From: Pseudorhizobium pelagicum
GTDB taxonomy: Bacteria; Pseudomonadota; Alphaproteobacteria; Rhizobiales; Rhizobiaceae
Direction: 5' to 3'
Length of the DNA stretch: 64,000 nucleotides
Assembly: GCA_000722615.1 (NCBI GenBank)
Contig: JOKI01000005.1
Location: 62,001 to 126,000 of the forward strand
Shown here: piece by piece, positions 19,476 to 27,203 of the stretch
Numbering within the stretch: position 1 is the first letter of the stretch
How the letters are laid out: each line of letters opens with the position of its first letter
The notes under the pieces: model-generated
The model's input: the letters and a program-made list of their open reading frames with translations, nothing else
The model's database searches: none
What the model was told of the DNA's origin: nothing
Position numbers and translations under genes: made by a program

Positions 19476-19501
19476 AACGCACCGGCGGCGCCGGGAGTTC
19501 C
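19476..19501 (-). promoter_or_regulatory. EcfG-type promoter for the 19118-19450 gene
   Basis: On the minus strand GGAAC (19501-19497), 17 nt, CGTT (19479-19476). Confidence 0.65.
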
Positions 19502-19517
19502 CGTCCATCATCCCCTC

Positions 19518-19542
19518 GGAACTTTGCCGGCGACTTCGGGTT
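19518..19542 (+). promoter_or_regulatory. EcfG-type promoter for the isochorismatase-fold hydrolase
   Basis: GGAAC (19518-19522), 16 nt, GGTT (19539-19542), about 30 nt before the ATG. Back-to-back with the promoter at 19476-19501. Confidence 0.55.
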
Positions 19543-19571
19543 CGGACGACGACAGTCAATCGGAGCCTGTG

Positions 19572-20156
19572 ATGGAAGATCCCTCCCGTTGCCGCCATCT
19601 TTGCGTCGACATGCAGCGCATGTTCGCGGAGGATACGCCGTGGAACGTCCCGTGGATGCAGCGTGTCCGCGAAGGTGTCGCGGTCCTCGCCGCAACACAT
19701 CCGGCGGAGACAATTTTCACCCGTTTCGTTCCGCCGGTAGACAGCGCCGACGTGCAGGGCACCTGGCGGACCTACTATGAGAAGTGGCCGATGATGACCC
19801 GTCAGGCGCTGGGCGACGACATGGTCGACATCCTGCCGGAACTGCGTGCCCTGGTGCCGCCTGCAATGGTCTTCGACAAGCCGATCTATTCCCCCTGGCT
19901 CGACGGACGGCTGCACGTTTTCCTGCAGAAACAGGAGGTCAGCACTCTGGTCATTTCCGGCGGCGAAACCGACGTCTGTATCATGGCTGCCGTCATGGGC
20001 GCGGTGGATCTGGGATATTCGATCATTCTGCTGAGGGATGCCATGTGCAGCACCTCGGATCAGACGCATGACGCGTCGCTTGCGGTTTTCGGGACCCGCT
20101 TCTCGACCCAGATCCGCATTTCCACGGTCCAGGATGTGCTTGCCTGGTGGCGTTAG
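19572..20156 (+). CDS. Isochorismatase-like cysteine hydrolase
   Basis: 194 residues. The fold is evident from CVDMQRMFAEDTPW (the catalytic Asp region), FDKPIYSPW (the Lys), and VISGGETDVCIMAAVMGAVD, where the Cys of the D-K-C triad follows the cis-peptide. An in-frame TTG start at 19524 is not needed: ATG 19572 has GGAG 6 nt upstream. Family members hydrolyse amides or ureido compounds (nicotinamidase-, biuret- or isochorismate-like); the substrate is not deducible. Its promoter is of the stress type. Confidence 0.85.
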   Translation: MEDPSRCRHLCVDMQRMFAEDTPWNVPWMQRVREGVAVLAATHPAETIFTRFVPPVDSADVQGTWRTYYEKWPMMTRQALGDDMVDILPELRALVPPAMVFDKPIYSPWLDGRLHVFLQKQEVSTLVISGGETDVCIMAAVMGAVDLGYSIILLRDAMCSTSDQTHDASLAVFGTRFSTQIRISTVQDVLAWWR

Positions 20157-20157
20157 G

Positions 20158-20183
20158 GGAACCTTTCCCGGCAGCGAACTGTT
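20158..20183 (+). promoter_or_regulatory. EcfG-type promoter for the BON gene
   Basis: GGAAC (20158-20162), 17 nt, TGTT (20180-20183), starting 2 bp after the hydrolase stop codon. Confidence 0.6.
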
Positions 20184-20217
20184 TTGTTCACAAGGCATAT
20201 CCGAGAAAGGAAACACC

Positions 20218-20610
20218 ATGAAACACGAAGAGCCGAAAACGGGCCGCCCGGGTGAAACCTCTCAGTGGCCACGCTGGGAAGGGCCCGCCGAAAATCGCCC
20301 CAGCGGATACATGCAGGGCGAGACGAACATCTTTGCGGAAGAACCCGACCAGCAGAAACACCGCGGAACCGCTCCCGCCAACTATGACGACCGACCCGAC
20401 GGGCAGGTTGAGACGGCCGTCAACGAGGCGTTGACCCAGGATGCCATGCTTGATCCGAGCGGCATCATCGTTTCGGTGGAGCGTGGCCAGGTCACGCTCG
20501 CTGGAACGGTTGCCAGCGACGCCGACCGGCAGCGGGCGGAAGAATGCGCCCGGACCGTTCATGGCGTCAACGGATGCAACAACAATCTGACGGTTTCGGC
20601 TGCGCGCTGA
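20218..20610 (+). CDS. BON-domain protein
   Basis: 130 residues. The N-terminal half is polar and low in complexity (GRPGETSQWPRWEGPAENRP). The C-terminal half is a BON domain (QVETAVNEALTQDAMLDPSG, then VSVERGQVTLAGTVASDADR and GCNNNLTV). It lacks a signal peptide. GAAAGG precedes the ATG at 20218. It is followed after 28 bp by a small membrane protein, probably in the same transcript. It is the second BON protein of the window. Confidence 0.8.
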   Translation: MKHEEPKTGRPGETSQWPRWEGPAENRPSGYMQGETNIFAEEPDQQKHRGTAPANYDDRPDGQVETAVNEALTQDAMLDPSGIIVSVERGQVTLAGTVASDADRQRAEECARTVHGVNGCNNNLTVSAAR

Positions 20611-20638
20611 CGCTGCCAACCCAACGAAAGGAAAACCA

Positions 20639-20824
20639 ATGGCCGATAAAATATGGTTCATCGTGGTGGCCTTGGGTCCGGTCCTGCTGGGCTGCATCAT
20701 CGCCTACGCGCTCATGCGCCGGCGGCGTCTGAACACCACGGAAGTCGTCGAACAGAAGGAAGCGATGGAACAGCTTTACGACAAGCCGGAAGGTGGTCGG
20801 GAGCCGACATTTCATCAGCGTTGA
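20639..20824 (+). CDS. Small single-pass membrane protein
   Basis: 61 residues: one transmembrane helix (IWFIVVALGPVLLGCIIAYA) followed by a basic stop-transfer segment MRRRR and a polar cytoplasmic tail. GAAAGG is upstream of the ATG. No known function; short proteins of this layout are common near rhizobial stress genes. Likely co-transcribed with the BON gene. Confidence 0.7.
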   Translation: MADKIWFIVVALGPVLLGCIIAYALMRRRRLNTTEVVEQKEAMEQLYDKPEGGREPTFHQR

Positions 20825-20839
20825 GGCGGCGCGGGTGGC

Positions 20840-20864
20840 GGAACTTTTTGTCATCCGCCCCGTT
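20840..20864 (+). promoter_or_regulatory. EcfG-type promoter for the DUF892 gene
   Basis: GGAAC (20840-20844), 16 nt, CGTT (20861-20864), about 50 nt before the start codon. Confidence 0.65.
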
Positions 20865-20914
20865 AGATCCGCCGGAAACACCCCACGCCAAAGTGTGACA
20901 TCAGGAGAGTAATG

Positions 20915-21412
20915 ATGGCTGACAAGACCCTCAACGATCTGTTCTACGAGACCCTCAAGGACATCTACTACGCCGAGCGGCAGATCCTCAAGGCACTGCC
21001 GAAAATGGCCCGTGCCGCCCAGGACGAGAAGCTGAAGGAAGCATTCAAGGCCCATAAGGACGAAACCGAGGGCCAGATCGATCGCCTCAAGCAGGTCTTC
21101 GAAATCATCGGCAAGCGCGCCCAGGGCAAGACCTGCGACGCCATCGAAGGCATCATCTCCGAAGGCGAAGAGATCATGGAAGAGTTCAAGGGCACGTCCG
21201 CTCTCGACGCCGGTCTCCTGGCTGCAGCCCAGGCTGTGGAGCACTACGAGATCAGCCGCTACGGCACGCTTTGCGCCTGGGCCGAGCAGCTGGGGATGAA
21301 GGATGCCGCCAAGCTCCTGAAGGAGACGCTTGCGGAAGAAAGCGCCACCGACGAGAAGCTGACCGGCCTGGCGAAGACCGCTGTCAATTCGGCTGCCCAG
21401 AAGGCCGCCTGA
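20915..21412 (+). CDS. Ferritin-like DUF892 (YciE/YciF-type) protein
   Basis: 165 residues in the four-helix ferritin-like fold. Metal-binding type Glu/His residues are visible in YYAERQILKALPKMA, KAHKDETEGQIDRL, AVEHYEISRYGTL and LAEESATDEKL. Structural work on YciF-type proteins supports a di-metal ferritin-like bundle, and members are stress-induced, but the reaction is not settled. Two start ATGs are adjacent; AGGAG is better spaced from 20915 than from 20912. A double hairpin terminator follows. Confidence 0.88.
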   Translation: MADKTLNDLFYETLKDIYYAERQILKALPKMARAAQDEKLKEAFKAHKDETEGQIDRLKQVFEIIGKRAQGKTCDAIEGIISEGEEIMEEFKGTSALDAGLLAAAQAVEHYEISRYGTLCAWAEQLGMKDAAKLLKETLAEESATDEKLTGLAKTAVNSAAQKAA

Positions 21413-21420
21413 ATGCAATA

Positions 21421-21475
21421 AGGGCGGTGCATTGCACCGCCCTGTCACCTTGAAGCCCGGCTCGAGCCGGGCTTC
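21421..21475. terminator. Tandem hairpins between convergent genes
   Basis: The first hairpin has 11-bp arms (21421-21431, 21433-21443) and the second is a perfect 24-bp palindrome (21452-21475) followed by TTGTC. They separate the DUF892 gene from the convergent gene ending at 21479. Confidence 0.7.
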
Positions 21476-21478
21476 TTG

Positions 21479-21703
21479 TCATCCCAGCCGGGAAGCCTCT
21501 TTAGTGATGGCGGTCGCGAACGGCAGCATCTCGCCGTTCAGGCCCTGAAGACGGAACACCCGCTTGCGGGCATCGTGCATCACCTGAATCTTCGCAGCCT
21601 CGACGGCCAGTTCATAGGTATGAAACGAGCAATCGGATTCGATCCCGTTGAGGATATACGTCCACCCCGCCGGATGGGGTACGATGTCACAATATTTGTC
21701 CAT
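21479..21703 (-). CDS. Small conserved protein, DUF2188-like
   Basis: 74 residues. The pattern YCDIVPHPAGWTYILNGIES, then SFHTYELAVEAAKIQV, with a small beta-beta-alpha layout (HxxGW, then A...A...A helix), resembles DUF2188-type proteins, which have no known function. GGGAGG lies upstream of the ATG. The promoter is a canonical GGAAC-N16-CGTT, divergent from the DUF2934 gene. Confidence 0.7.
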   Translation of the reverse strand: MDKYCDIVPHPAGWTYILNGIESDCSFHTYELAVEAAKIQVMHDARKRVFRLQGLNGEMLPFATAITKEASRLG

Positions 21704-21728
21704 GGTTTAGTCCTCCCTTCGGTCCCTG

Positions 21729-21753
21729 AACGCGGCTTTTGTGCGAAAGTTCC
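21729..21753 (-). promoter_or_regulatory. EcfG-type promoter for the 21479-21703 gene
   Basis: On the minus strand GGAAC (21753-21749), 16 nt, CGTT (21732-21729), 26 nt before the ATG. Confidence 0.65.
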
Positions 21754-21803
21754 GGCTGGCGGACGAATGTCTGGAGTGTCTCGGAATTATTTGGTCAGCC
21801 GCT

Positions 21804-21828
21804 GGAACTTCGCCTTCCTCTATCCGTT
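21804..21828 (+). promoter_or_regulatory. EcfG-type promoter for the DUF2934 gene
   Basis: GGAAC (21804-21808), 16 nt, CGTT (21825-21828), about 26 nt before the ATG at 21854. Confidence 0.65.
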
Positions 21829-21853
21829 TTCCAACGGGCGAATGGAGACGAGT

Positions 21854-22159
21854 ATGGCGGAACACGAAGACGAATGGATCAGGCAGCGCGCGTATGCCCT
21901 TTGGGAACAAGAGGGTCGCCCATCCGGCAGGGATGCCGAGCATTGGGAGCAGGCGAGGCAGGAACACGGCGCAGCCGCTTCGAAAGCAGCAACTTCCCCT
22001 TCTGAAAAATCAGGCAAGCTAGCAGGCAAGACGAAACCGTCGGCATCGGCCGACGCGGCTCCTGCATCTGGTGCGGCCGCCAAGAAGCCCTCCTCGAAAG
22101 GCTCCAGCGAAAAGAAGTCCGCAGCCAAGCGTACGGGCAAACCGACCGCCGGAAGCTGA
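21854..22159 (+). CDS. DUF2934 protein with basic low-complexity tail
   Basis: 101 residues. The N-terminal EDEWIRQRAYALWEQEGRPS, then GRDAEHWEQA, is the DUF2934 signature (I..RAY.LWE..G.P.G....HW..A). The rest is an Ala/Lys/Ser-rich tail (KKPSSKGSSEKKSAAKRTGK) resembling histone-like or nucleic-acid-binding tails. GGAG is upstream of ATG 21854; longer frames upstream run through the promoter and are rejected. Function unknown; a weak hairpin at 22179-22209 may end the transcript. Confidence 0.8.
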   Translation: MAEHEDEWIRQRAYALWEQEGRPSGRDAEHWEQARQEHGAAASKAATSPSEKSGKLAGKTKPSASADAAPASGAAAKKPSSKGSSEKKSAAKRTGKPTAGS

Positions 22160-22269
22160 TTTCGACTTCCCCTGAACGTAAAGCCGTGGCCAATCTGCCG
22201 CGGCTTCACGCATTTTCCCATTGTCTGGATGTTGAAACGTGAGCGACGAGCCGATTCTGCCTTCGCGCT

Positions 22270-22295
22270 GGAACGTTGGCGCCACGTCGATGGTT
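22270..22295 (+). promoter_or_regulatory. EcfG-type promoter candidate for glgA
   Basis: GGAAC (22270-22274), 17 nt, GGTT (22292-22295). It would give a leader of about 125 nt before glgA. Confidence 0.4.
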
Positions 22296-22424
22296 GAACC
22301 AAGAATTGACCACATGACGCAAGGTGCCATGATGAACGCCACCGTCCCCTGGGTTTCTCCCCGCCAAGACCGGGCAATACAGACCACAGTCCGTACCATG
22401 AGAAGGAGGCAGAGCGCTTTGTCG

Positions 22425-23903
22425 ATGAAGGTGCTTTCCGTAACGTCTGAAGTTTTTCCGCTCGTGAAGACAGGCGGCCTCGCAGACGTCACCGGGTCCC
22501 TGCCGAAGGCCTTGGAGCCTCTGGGGGTAGAGACGACCACGCTTCTGCCTGGCTATCCCACCGTGATGAAACAGCTGGCAAACCCTTTGCCGCTTCTCGT
22601 TTTCGACGATCTGCTGGGAGAACGCGCCACCCTTTTGCACGTGCAGATGAATGGCCTCAATCTTCTGGTCCTGGATGCGCCGACACTCTACGATCGGCCC
22701 GGCGGCCCCTATGTCGATGATGCGGGTAACGACCATCCGGACAACTGGAAACGGTTTGCAGCGCTCAGTCTCGCCGGTGCGGAAATTGCGGCCGGCGCCT
22801 TGCCGGGCTGGCAGCCTGATCTGGTCCAGACGCATGATTGGCAGTCGGCGCTGACCTCGGTCTACATGCGCGAGATGGGCCTCTCCGTCCCCAGCGTCCT
22901 GACGATCCACAACATCGCCTTTCAGGGACAGTTTTCGGCTGGCCTGCTGCCGGCGCTCGGTCTGCGCACCGACCTCTATTCCACCGATTGCCTGGAGTAT
23001 TTCGGCGACATCAGTTTCCTCAAGGGCGGACTGCAGATGGCGGACGCCATCACCACCGTCAGCCCGACCTACGCTCGCGAGATCCTCACCCCCCGATTTG
23101 GGATGGGAATGGACGGCGTGCTCAACGAGCGCGTCTCCGTGCTGCGCGGCATCGTCAACGGCATCGATCTCGACATCTGGGATCCGGCCACCGATCCTCA
23201 TCTTCCCTCGACCTACAATTCCTCCAGTCTCCGTCGCAAGCGCGAGAACCGCGCCGTGCTGACCGAAAGGTTCGGCATCGACGGCAACGACGACGGCCCG
23301 ATCTTTTCTGCTGTGAGCCGTCTCACCTGGCAGAAGGGCATGGACATGCTGGCGGAGACTGCCGACGAGGTGATCTGGAGCGGTGGCAAGGTCATCGTCT
23401 TCGGCCGCGGCGATCCAGCGATCGAGCGGCAACTGCTGGAAGTGGCAAGTCGCCACCCCGGTCGGATGGCGGTTCACATCGGCTACGACGAGCCGACGGC
23501 GCACCTGATCCATGGGGGATCGGATGCGATCGTCCAGCCTTCCCGGTTCGAGCCCTGCGGCCTCACCCAGCTCTATGCCCTTCGCTACGGCTGCGTCCCT
23601 GTGGTATCGCGCACCGGCGGCCTCTCGGAAACCATCATCGACGCCAATGACGCGGCGATGTCGGCACGGGTGGCAACAGGGTTCCAGTTCCACCCGGTCA
23701 CCACGGACGGACTGCGGATGGCGCTCCGGCGGACGATTCAGGCCTACGAAAACCCGAAGCAATGGGCGAGATTGCAAAACCAGGGAATGAAGGCGAAGTT
23801 CTCCTGGGAGCGGAGCGCACAGCAGTATGCGGCGGTCTACGCCAGCCTCACCAAGAAGTCGGCAAACGCGCCGGCCGATGGCGGACGCCGGATGGCTTTC
23901 TGA
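22425..23903 (+). CDS. glgA: Glycogen synthase (ADP-glucose starch synthase)
   Basis: 492 residues. It starts [20 protein letters not shown], with the ADP-glucose-binding KTGGL motif. It then shows [18 protein letters not shown] and the GT5 C-terminal catalytic stretch [19 protein letters not shown], followed by the second glycine loop SRTGGLSET. Transfers glucose from ADP-glucose to the non-reducing end of glycogen. TTG 22419, two codons earlier, is better spaced from AAGGAGG (9 nt) and may be the real start. Neither glgB nor glgC is in the window. It is convergent with glgX. Confidence 0.95.
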   Translation: MKVLSVTSEVFPLVKTGGLADVTGSLPKALEPLGVETTTLLPGYPTVMKQLANPLPLLVFDDLLGERATLLHVQMNGLNLLVLDAPTLYDRPGGPYVDDAGNDHPDNWKRFAALSLAGAEIAAGALPGWQPDLVQTHDWQSALTSVYMREMGLSVPSVLTIHNIAFQGQFSAGLLPALGLRTDLYSTDCLEYFGDISFLKGGLQMADAITTVSPTYAREILTPRFGMGMDGVLNERVSVLRGIVNGIDLDIWDPATDPHLPSTYNSSSLRRKRENRAVLTERFGIDGNDDGPIFSAVSRLTWQKGMDMLAETADEVIWSGGKVIVFGRGDPAIERQLLEVASRHPGRMAVHIGYDEPTAHLIHGGSDAIVQPSRFEPCGLTQLYALRYGCVPVVSRTGGLSETIIDANDAAMSARVATGFQFHPVTTDGLRMALRRTIQAYENPKQWARLQNQGMKAKFSWERSAQQYAAVYASLTKKSANAPADGGRRMAF

Positions 23904-23947
23904 ACAAGTAGGGCAAACAGCGGCGCCTTTTCCTGGTTCATCGCAGA

Positions 23948-23975
23948 AAAAAACCGGCCACATGGCCGGTTTTTT
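23948..23975. terminator. Bidirectional terminator between glgA and glgX
   Basis: 13-bp perfect arms (six A then CCGGCCA; TGGCCGG then six T) with a 2-nt loop, placed between the two convergent genes. Confidence 0.85.
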
Positions 23976-23996
23976 CCGATTTGCAGCAAGTGAGTG

Positions 23997-26075
23997 TCAA
24001 GTTCGCCGCAGGATGACGAGCGTGCGCCCCTCCAGATCGAAGTCCGTATCCTGCTCGACCTCGTCACCCCTCTGCAGGGGATCGGCCGTCGTCAGCTCCA
24101 GTATCCATTTGCCTTCCCCGATCTTTGGGATATGGAACGGTACCGAGCCCTCGAACGGGTTGAACAGCACGAGCACGTTGTGCCACACGCCTTCCTGCTC
24201 ATCGAGATCAGGACGCGTCAGGTTCAGGCCGATGGTGCCGCCTTCCTGCCAGTGCTCCGGAAGCTGCTCGCCACCGCCGGCGTTGAACCAGTGCACCTCC
24301 ATGCCGTCCCGCCAGCTGTCACGGTGGAAGATCGGCTGAGACTGCCTGAGCGCAATGATTGCCCGCGTGAACTCGCGAAGGTCCTCGTTGCTTGGCGGCA
24401 GGCCTTCCCACTGAACCCAGGAGATTTCGCTGTCCTGACAGTAGCCGTTGTTGTTGCCCATCTGGCTACGGCCGAACTCGTCACCGGCCAGCAGCATGGG
24501 CGTGCCATGCGACAGGAAGAGCGTCGACAGGAAATTGCGCTTCTGGCGTTCGCGGACGGCATTGATCTCCGCGTCGTCCGTCGGCCCCTCTGCACCGTAG
24601 TTGTAGCTGCGGTTGTCGTTGTGGCCGTCGTTGTTGTCTTCGCCGTTCGCGTCGTTGTGCTTCTCGTTGTAGGAGACGAGGTCGTTCAGCGTGAAGCCGT
24701 CATGGGCCGCAACGAAGTTAACACTCGCCCAGGGGCGCCGGCCGCGCAGGTCATAGATATCGCCGGAGCCCAGCAGACGCGCAGCAAAATCGTTGGCGAC
24801 GTTGTCGCCCTTCCAGTAGTCGCGGATGGTGTCGCGATACTTGTCGTTCCATTCGGCCCAGCCCGGCGGAAAACCGCCGACCTGGTAACCGCCCGGACCG
24901 ATGTCCCAGGGCTCGCCGATCAGTTTGACCCGCGACAGGATCGGGTCCTGTGCTATCGCATCGAAGAAGCCGCCGCGCTCGTCGAAGCCTTCCGGCTCCC
25001 GACCGAGGATGGTGCCGAGGTCGAAGCGGAAACCGTCGACCTCCATGTGCTGGACCCAGTAGCGCAGCGAGTCCAGAACCATCTGCAGGACGCGCGGATG
25101 CGACGTGTTGACGGTATTCCCGGTGCCCGTGTCATTGATGTAGTAGCGATGCTGGTCGGTCAGCGTCCGGTAATAGGAGAAGTTGTCGATGCCCTTGAAG
25201 GAGAGCGTCGGACCAAGCTCGTTGCCTTCCGCCGTGTGGTTATAGACCACATCCAGAATGACCTCGAGGCCGGCATCATGGTAGTTCCGGACCATCTCCC
25301 GGAAACCGTCGTAGCCGCGCGGACCGTAGTAGCGGGACGCAGGCGCGAAGAAGCCGAGGGTGTTGTAGCCCCAGAAATTATGCAGCCCCTTTTCGAGCAG
25401 GTGCTGGTCGTCCGGGAAGTAGTGGACCGGCATGAGCTCGACGGAGGTGATGCCGAGGCTCTTGATGTAGTCGATACTGGCCTTGTGCCCCATGCCGTCG
25501 AACGTTCCCCTGAGGTCCAGGGGAATGGCCGGGTTCAGCTGCGTGAACCCCTTCACATGGGTTTCATAGACAATGGTCTTCGGCCAAGGAACGTTGGGGC
25601 GGATAACCGTATTCTGCTCATGACCATTGGTATCGATGACGCGGCCCTTCGGCGTGAACGGTCCGCTGTCACGTTCGTCGAACGTCAGGTCCTTGTCTTC
25701 GTGCTGGAGGTCGTATCCGAAATGGGCTTCGTTCCACTCGACCTCGCCGACCAGTTCCTTTGCGTAAGGATCGATCAGCAGCTTGTTCGGGTTGAACCGG
25801 TGGCCGGATTCCGGATCAAACGGGCCATGGACACGGTAGCCATAGAGCATGCCGGGCTTCAGTCCGGGCACATAGCCGTGCCAGACCTCGTGGGTGTACT
25901 CGGGAAGCTCGAGCCGACCGATTTCGATCTTGCCGCTGCTGTCGAAGAGGCAGAGTTCCACCCGTTCGGCGTGCGCCGAGAACAGGGCGAAGTTCGTCCC
26001 CTCGCCATCATAGGTCGCGCCGAGCTGTTCCCAGCTACCCGATGAGATCGTGAAGTTATTATTTTTGGTATCCAT
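23997..26075 (-). CDS. glgX: Glycogen debranching enzyme (isoamylase-type)
   Basis: 692 residues. The N-terminal CBM48 domain (about 15-120: GATYDGEGTNFALFSAHAER) precedes a GH13 barrel with VYETHVKGFT, DVVYNHTAEG, the nucleophile Asp in GFRFDLGT, the acid/base Glu in LIGEPWD, and AAHDGFTLNDLVSYNEKHN. It cleaves alpha-1,6 branches of limit dextrins in the cytoplasm. Convergent with glgA over a shared terminator, so the pair is physically but not transcriptionally linked. A candidate GGAAC-N18-TT promoter lies upstream. Confidence 0.95.
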   Translation of the reverse strand: MDTKNNNFTISSGSWEQLGATYDGEGTNFALFSAHAERVELCLFDSSGKIEIGRLELPEYTHEVWHGYVPGLKPGMLYGYRVHGPFDPESGHRFNPNKLLIDPYAKELVGEVEWNEAHFGYDLQHEDKDLTFDERDSGPFTPKGRVIDTNGHEQNTVIRPNVPWPKTIVYETHVKGFTQLNPAIPLDLRGTFDGMGHKASIDYIKSLGITSVELMPVHYFPDDQHLLEKGLHNFWGYNTLGFFAPASRYYGPRGYDGFREMVRNYHDAGLEVILDVVYNHTAEGNELGPTLSFKGIDNFSYYRTLTDQHRYYINDTGTGNTVNTSHPRVLQMVLDSLRYWVQHMEVDGFRFDLGTILGREPEGFDERGGFFDAIAQDPILSRVKLIGEPWDIGPGGYQVGGFPPGWAEWNDKYRDTIRDYWKGDNVANDFAARLLGSGDIYDLRGRRPWASVNFVAAHDGFTLNDLVSYNEKHNDANGEDNNDGHNDNRSYNYGAEGPTDDAEINAVRERQKRNFLSTLFLSHGTPMLLAGDEFGRSQMGNNNGYCQDSEISWVQWEGLPPSNEDLREFTRAIIALRQSQPIFHRDSWRDGMEVHWFNAGGGEQLPEHWQEGGTIGLNLTRPDLDEQEGVWHNVLVLFNPFEGSVPFHIPKIGEGKWILELTTADPLQRGDEVEQDTDFDLEGRTLVILRRT

Positions 26076-26103
26076 GCGTCACCCCTGTGCGGAACCCACT
26101 AAC

Positions 26104-26128
26104 AATGGGGCGGCGCAACATTCGTTCC
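26104..26128 (-). promoter_or_regulatory. Weak EcfG-type promoter candidate for glgX
   Basis: On the minus strand GGAAC (26128-26124), 18 nt, TT; the -10 reads CATTGTT, so the match is weaker than most. Confidence 0.35.
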
Positions 26129-26144
26129 TTCGGGTGCAGGCGAT

Positions 26145-26363
26145 TTATCGTTTTTCGGTGCCGGTCGGGGAATCGTCGACGGGCGATTGGCCGCCGGTTC
26201 CGGTCTGCGGTGTCGGGTCGCGATCCGTGGGAGCTGTGCCCTGTGTATCGATGGGCGTGTTGTCGATCGGATCATTGGTGCTGCTCCCCTCCTCGCTGCA
26301 GGCAGCCAGAAATGCAACCATCGAAATCGTAAGCAGTACGCGCATCATGTTCATCGTCTCCAT
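26145..26363 (-). CDS. Small lipoprotein with Pro/Thr-rich tail
   Basis: 72 residues. A lipoprotein signal (LLTISMVAFLAAC, lipobox LAAC) is followed by a hydrophilic tail rich in Asp, Thr, Pro and Gly (PIDNTPIDTQGTAPTDRDP). The start ATG overlaps the upstream gene's stop (TAATG), implying translational coupling; internal Met starts a few codons later are possible. No known function; an envelope stress role is only suggested by context. Confidence 0.65.
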   Translation of the reverse strand: METMNMMRVLLTISMVAFLAACSEEGSSTNDPIDNTPIDTQGTAPTDRDPTPQTGTGGQSPVDDSPTGTEKR

Positions 26364-26635
26364 TAATCCTCTGCGGCGGAAGCCCGGCGCCTGGCGTCCA
26401 GCGCAACCACCTTTTCCACCGCCGCAACATCCTCCGAAGAAGTGACGGGTACCGGGTCGCCTGCCACCGCCGCCAGCACCTCCGGCGAAAGCGCGCCGTT
26501 GCGGATCACATATTCCAGTGCTTCCCGCGTCTGCCGCTCGGCCTTCAGCTGCGCGTAAAGCGCGAGAATCAGCCTGTCGCGGACGTCGCGCTCGCTCGGT
26601 CGTTCGCTGGACTTCGCAGGGTCACTCACGGACAT
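26363..26635 (-). CDS. Small hypothetical protein
   Basis: 90 residues, mostly helical and charged (RDVRDRLILALYAQLKAERQ, then TREALEYVIRNGALSPEVLA). I recognise no characterised family. GTG 26638 or ATG 26635 could start it; ATG is chosen. Coupled to the lipoprotein gene downstream. Its promoter is a GGAAC-type candidate. Confidence 0.6.
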   Translation of the reverse strand: MSVSDPAKSSERPSERDVRDRLILALYAQLKAERQTREALEYVIRNGALSPEVLAAVAGDPVPVTSSEDVAAVEKVVALDARRRASAAED

Positions 26636-26657
26636 CACTCCATTCTTCAGGTCGGTA

Positions 26658-26682
26658 AACTTAGGCGCCCCGCCATTGTTCC
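26658..26682 (-). promoter_or_regulatory. EcfG-type promoter candidate for the 26635-26145 gene pair
   Basis: On the minus strand GGAAC (26682-26678), 16 nt, AGTT; about 25 nt before the ATG. Confidence 0.45.
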
Positions 26683-26737
26683 CTTTCCCGATACGCGCCT
26701 ATTTATTGCCAAACGGGCACAGAGGGAGAAGAGAGCC

Positions 26738-27004
26738 ATGACCGCACTGACCACAGAGGAACTCGAAGGACGCCTCAGCGCGCACCGGGAGCTGATGATC
26801 GACATGCTGGCCGCCATGATCGGCGGCGCGGCCACAACGGACCGGTTCCTGTCACGGCTGCGCGACGACGCCACCTACAAGGATCACGAGGAAGATCCGG
26901 GGGTAATTCCGGGCGACGGATTTGCCATTGCCAATGCCGCGGCGCGAGAGCTTCGGACCGTGCTGGAAGCGGCCCGGGCCAGGGCTGCCGCAGACAAAGG
27001 TTAA
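26738..27004 (+). CDS. Small hypothetical protein
   Basis: 88 residues, helical, with a Gly/Ala-rich middle (MIDMLAAMIGGAATTDRFLS) and a polar segment (DDATYKDHEEDPGVIPGDGF). AGGGAG lies upstream of the ATG. No family recognised. Unlike its divergent neighbour, I see no GGAAC-type promoter before it. Confidence 0.6.
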   Translation: MTALTTEELEGRLSAHRELMIDMLAAMIGGAATTDRFLSRLRDDATYKDHEEDPGVIPGDGFAIANAAARELRTVLEAARARAAADKG

Positions 27005-27052
27005 ACTTTCTTCACATTTAAGGCGCACGTGTCATCTTTATGTCCATTCTGT

Positions 27053-27078
27053 GGAACATGATCCCCCCGGAGGCCGTT
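27053..27078 (+). promoter_or_regulatory. EcfG-type promoter for a 25-residue membrane peptide
   Basis: GGAAC (27053-27057), 17 nt, CGTT (27075-27078), 30 nt before an ATG with an ideal GGAGG. A canonical element before a gene too short for usual gene finders. Confidence 0.65.
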
Positions 27079-27107
27079 CATGGAGCAGGCCAACAACGGA
27101 GGCAGTC

Positions 27108-27185
27108 ATGGTCAGGGAATGGGTCGAAGCAGCGGGTCTGGTGATGGTTGTCGCCGCTTGCTACATGATGGTCGTGCCGATCTGA
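27108..27185 (+). CDS. 25-residue hydrophobic peptide, probable stress-induced small membrane protein
   Basis: The frame reads MVREWVEAAGLVMVVAACYM plus five more residues: a short charged N-terminus and one membrane-spanning helix to the C-terminus. Support for expression is positional: GGAGG 5 nt before the ATG, and a canonical GGAAC-N17-CGTT promoter 30 nt upstream with nothing else to serve. A hairpin (arms 27196-27203 and 27212-27219) follows the stop and overlaps the end of the convergent cytochrome gene. No homologue is known to me. Confidence 0.6.
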   Translation: MVREWVEAAGLVMVVAACYMMVVPI

Positions 27186-27203
27186 AGCCGACAAGGCAGC
27201 GGC

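Noticed and set aside
23994..26045. A 683-codon plus-strand frame over glgX
   Set aside because: Antisense shadow; the minus strand encodes an intact debranching enzyme with all catalytic motifs.
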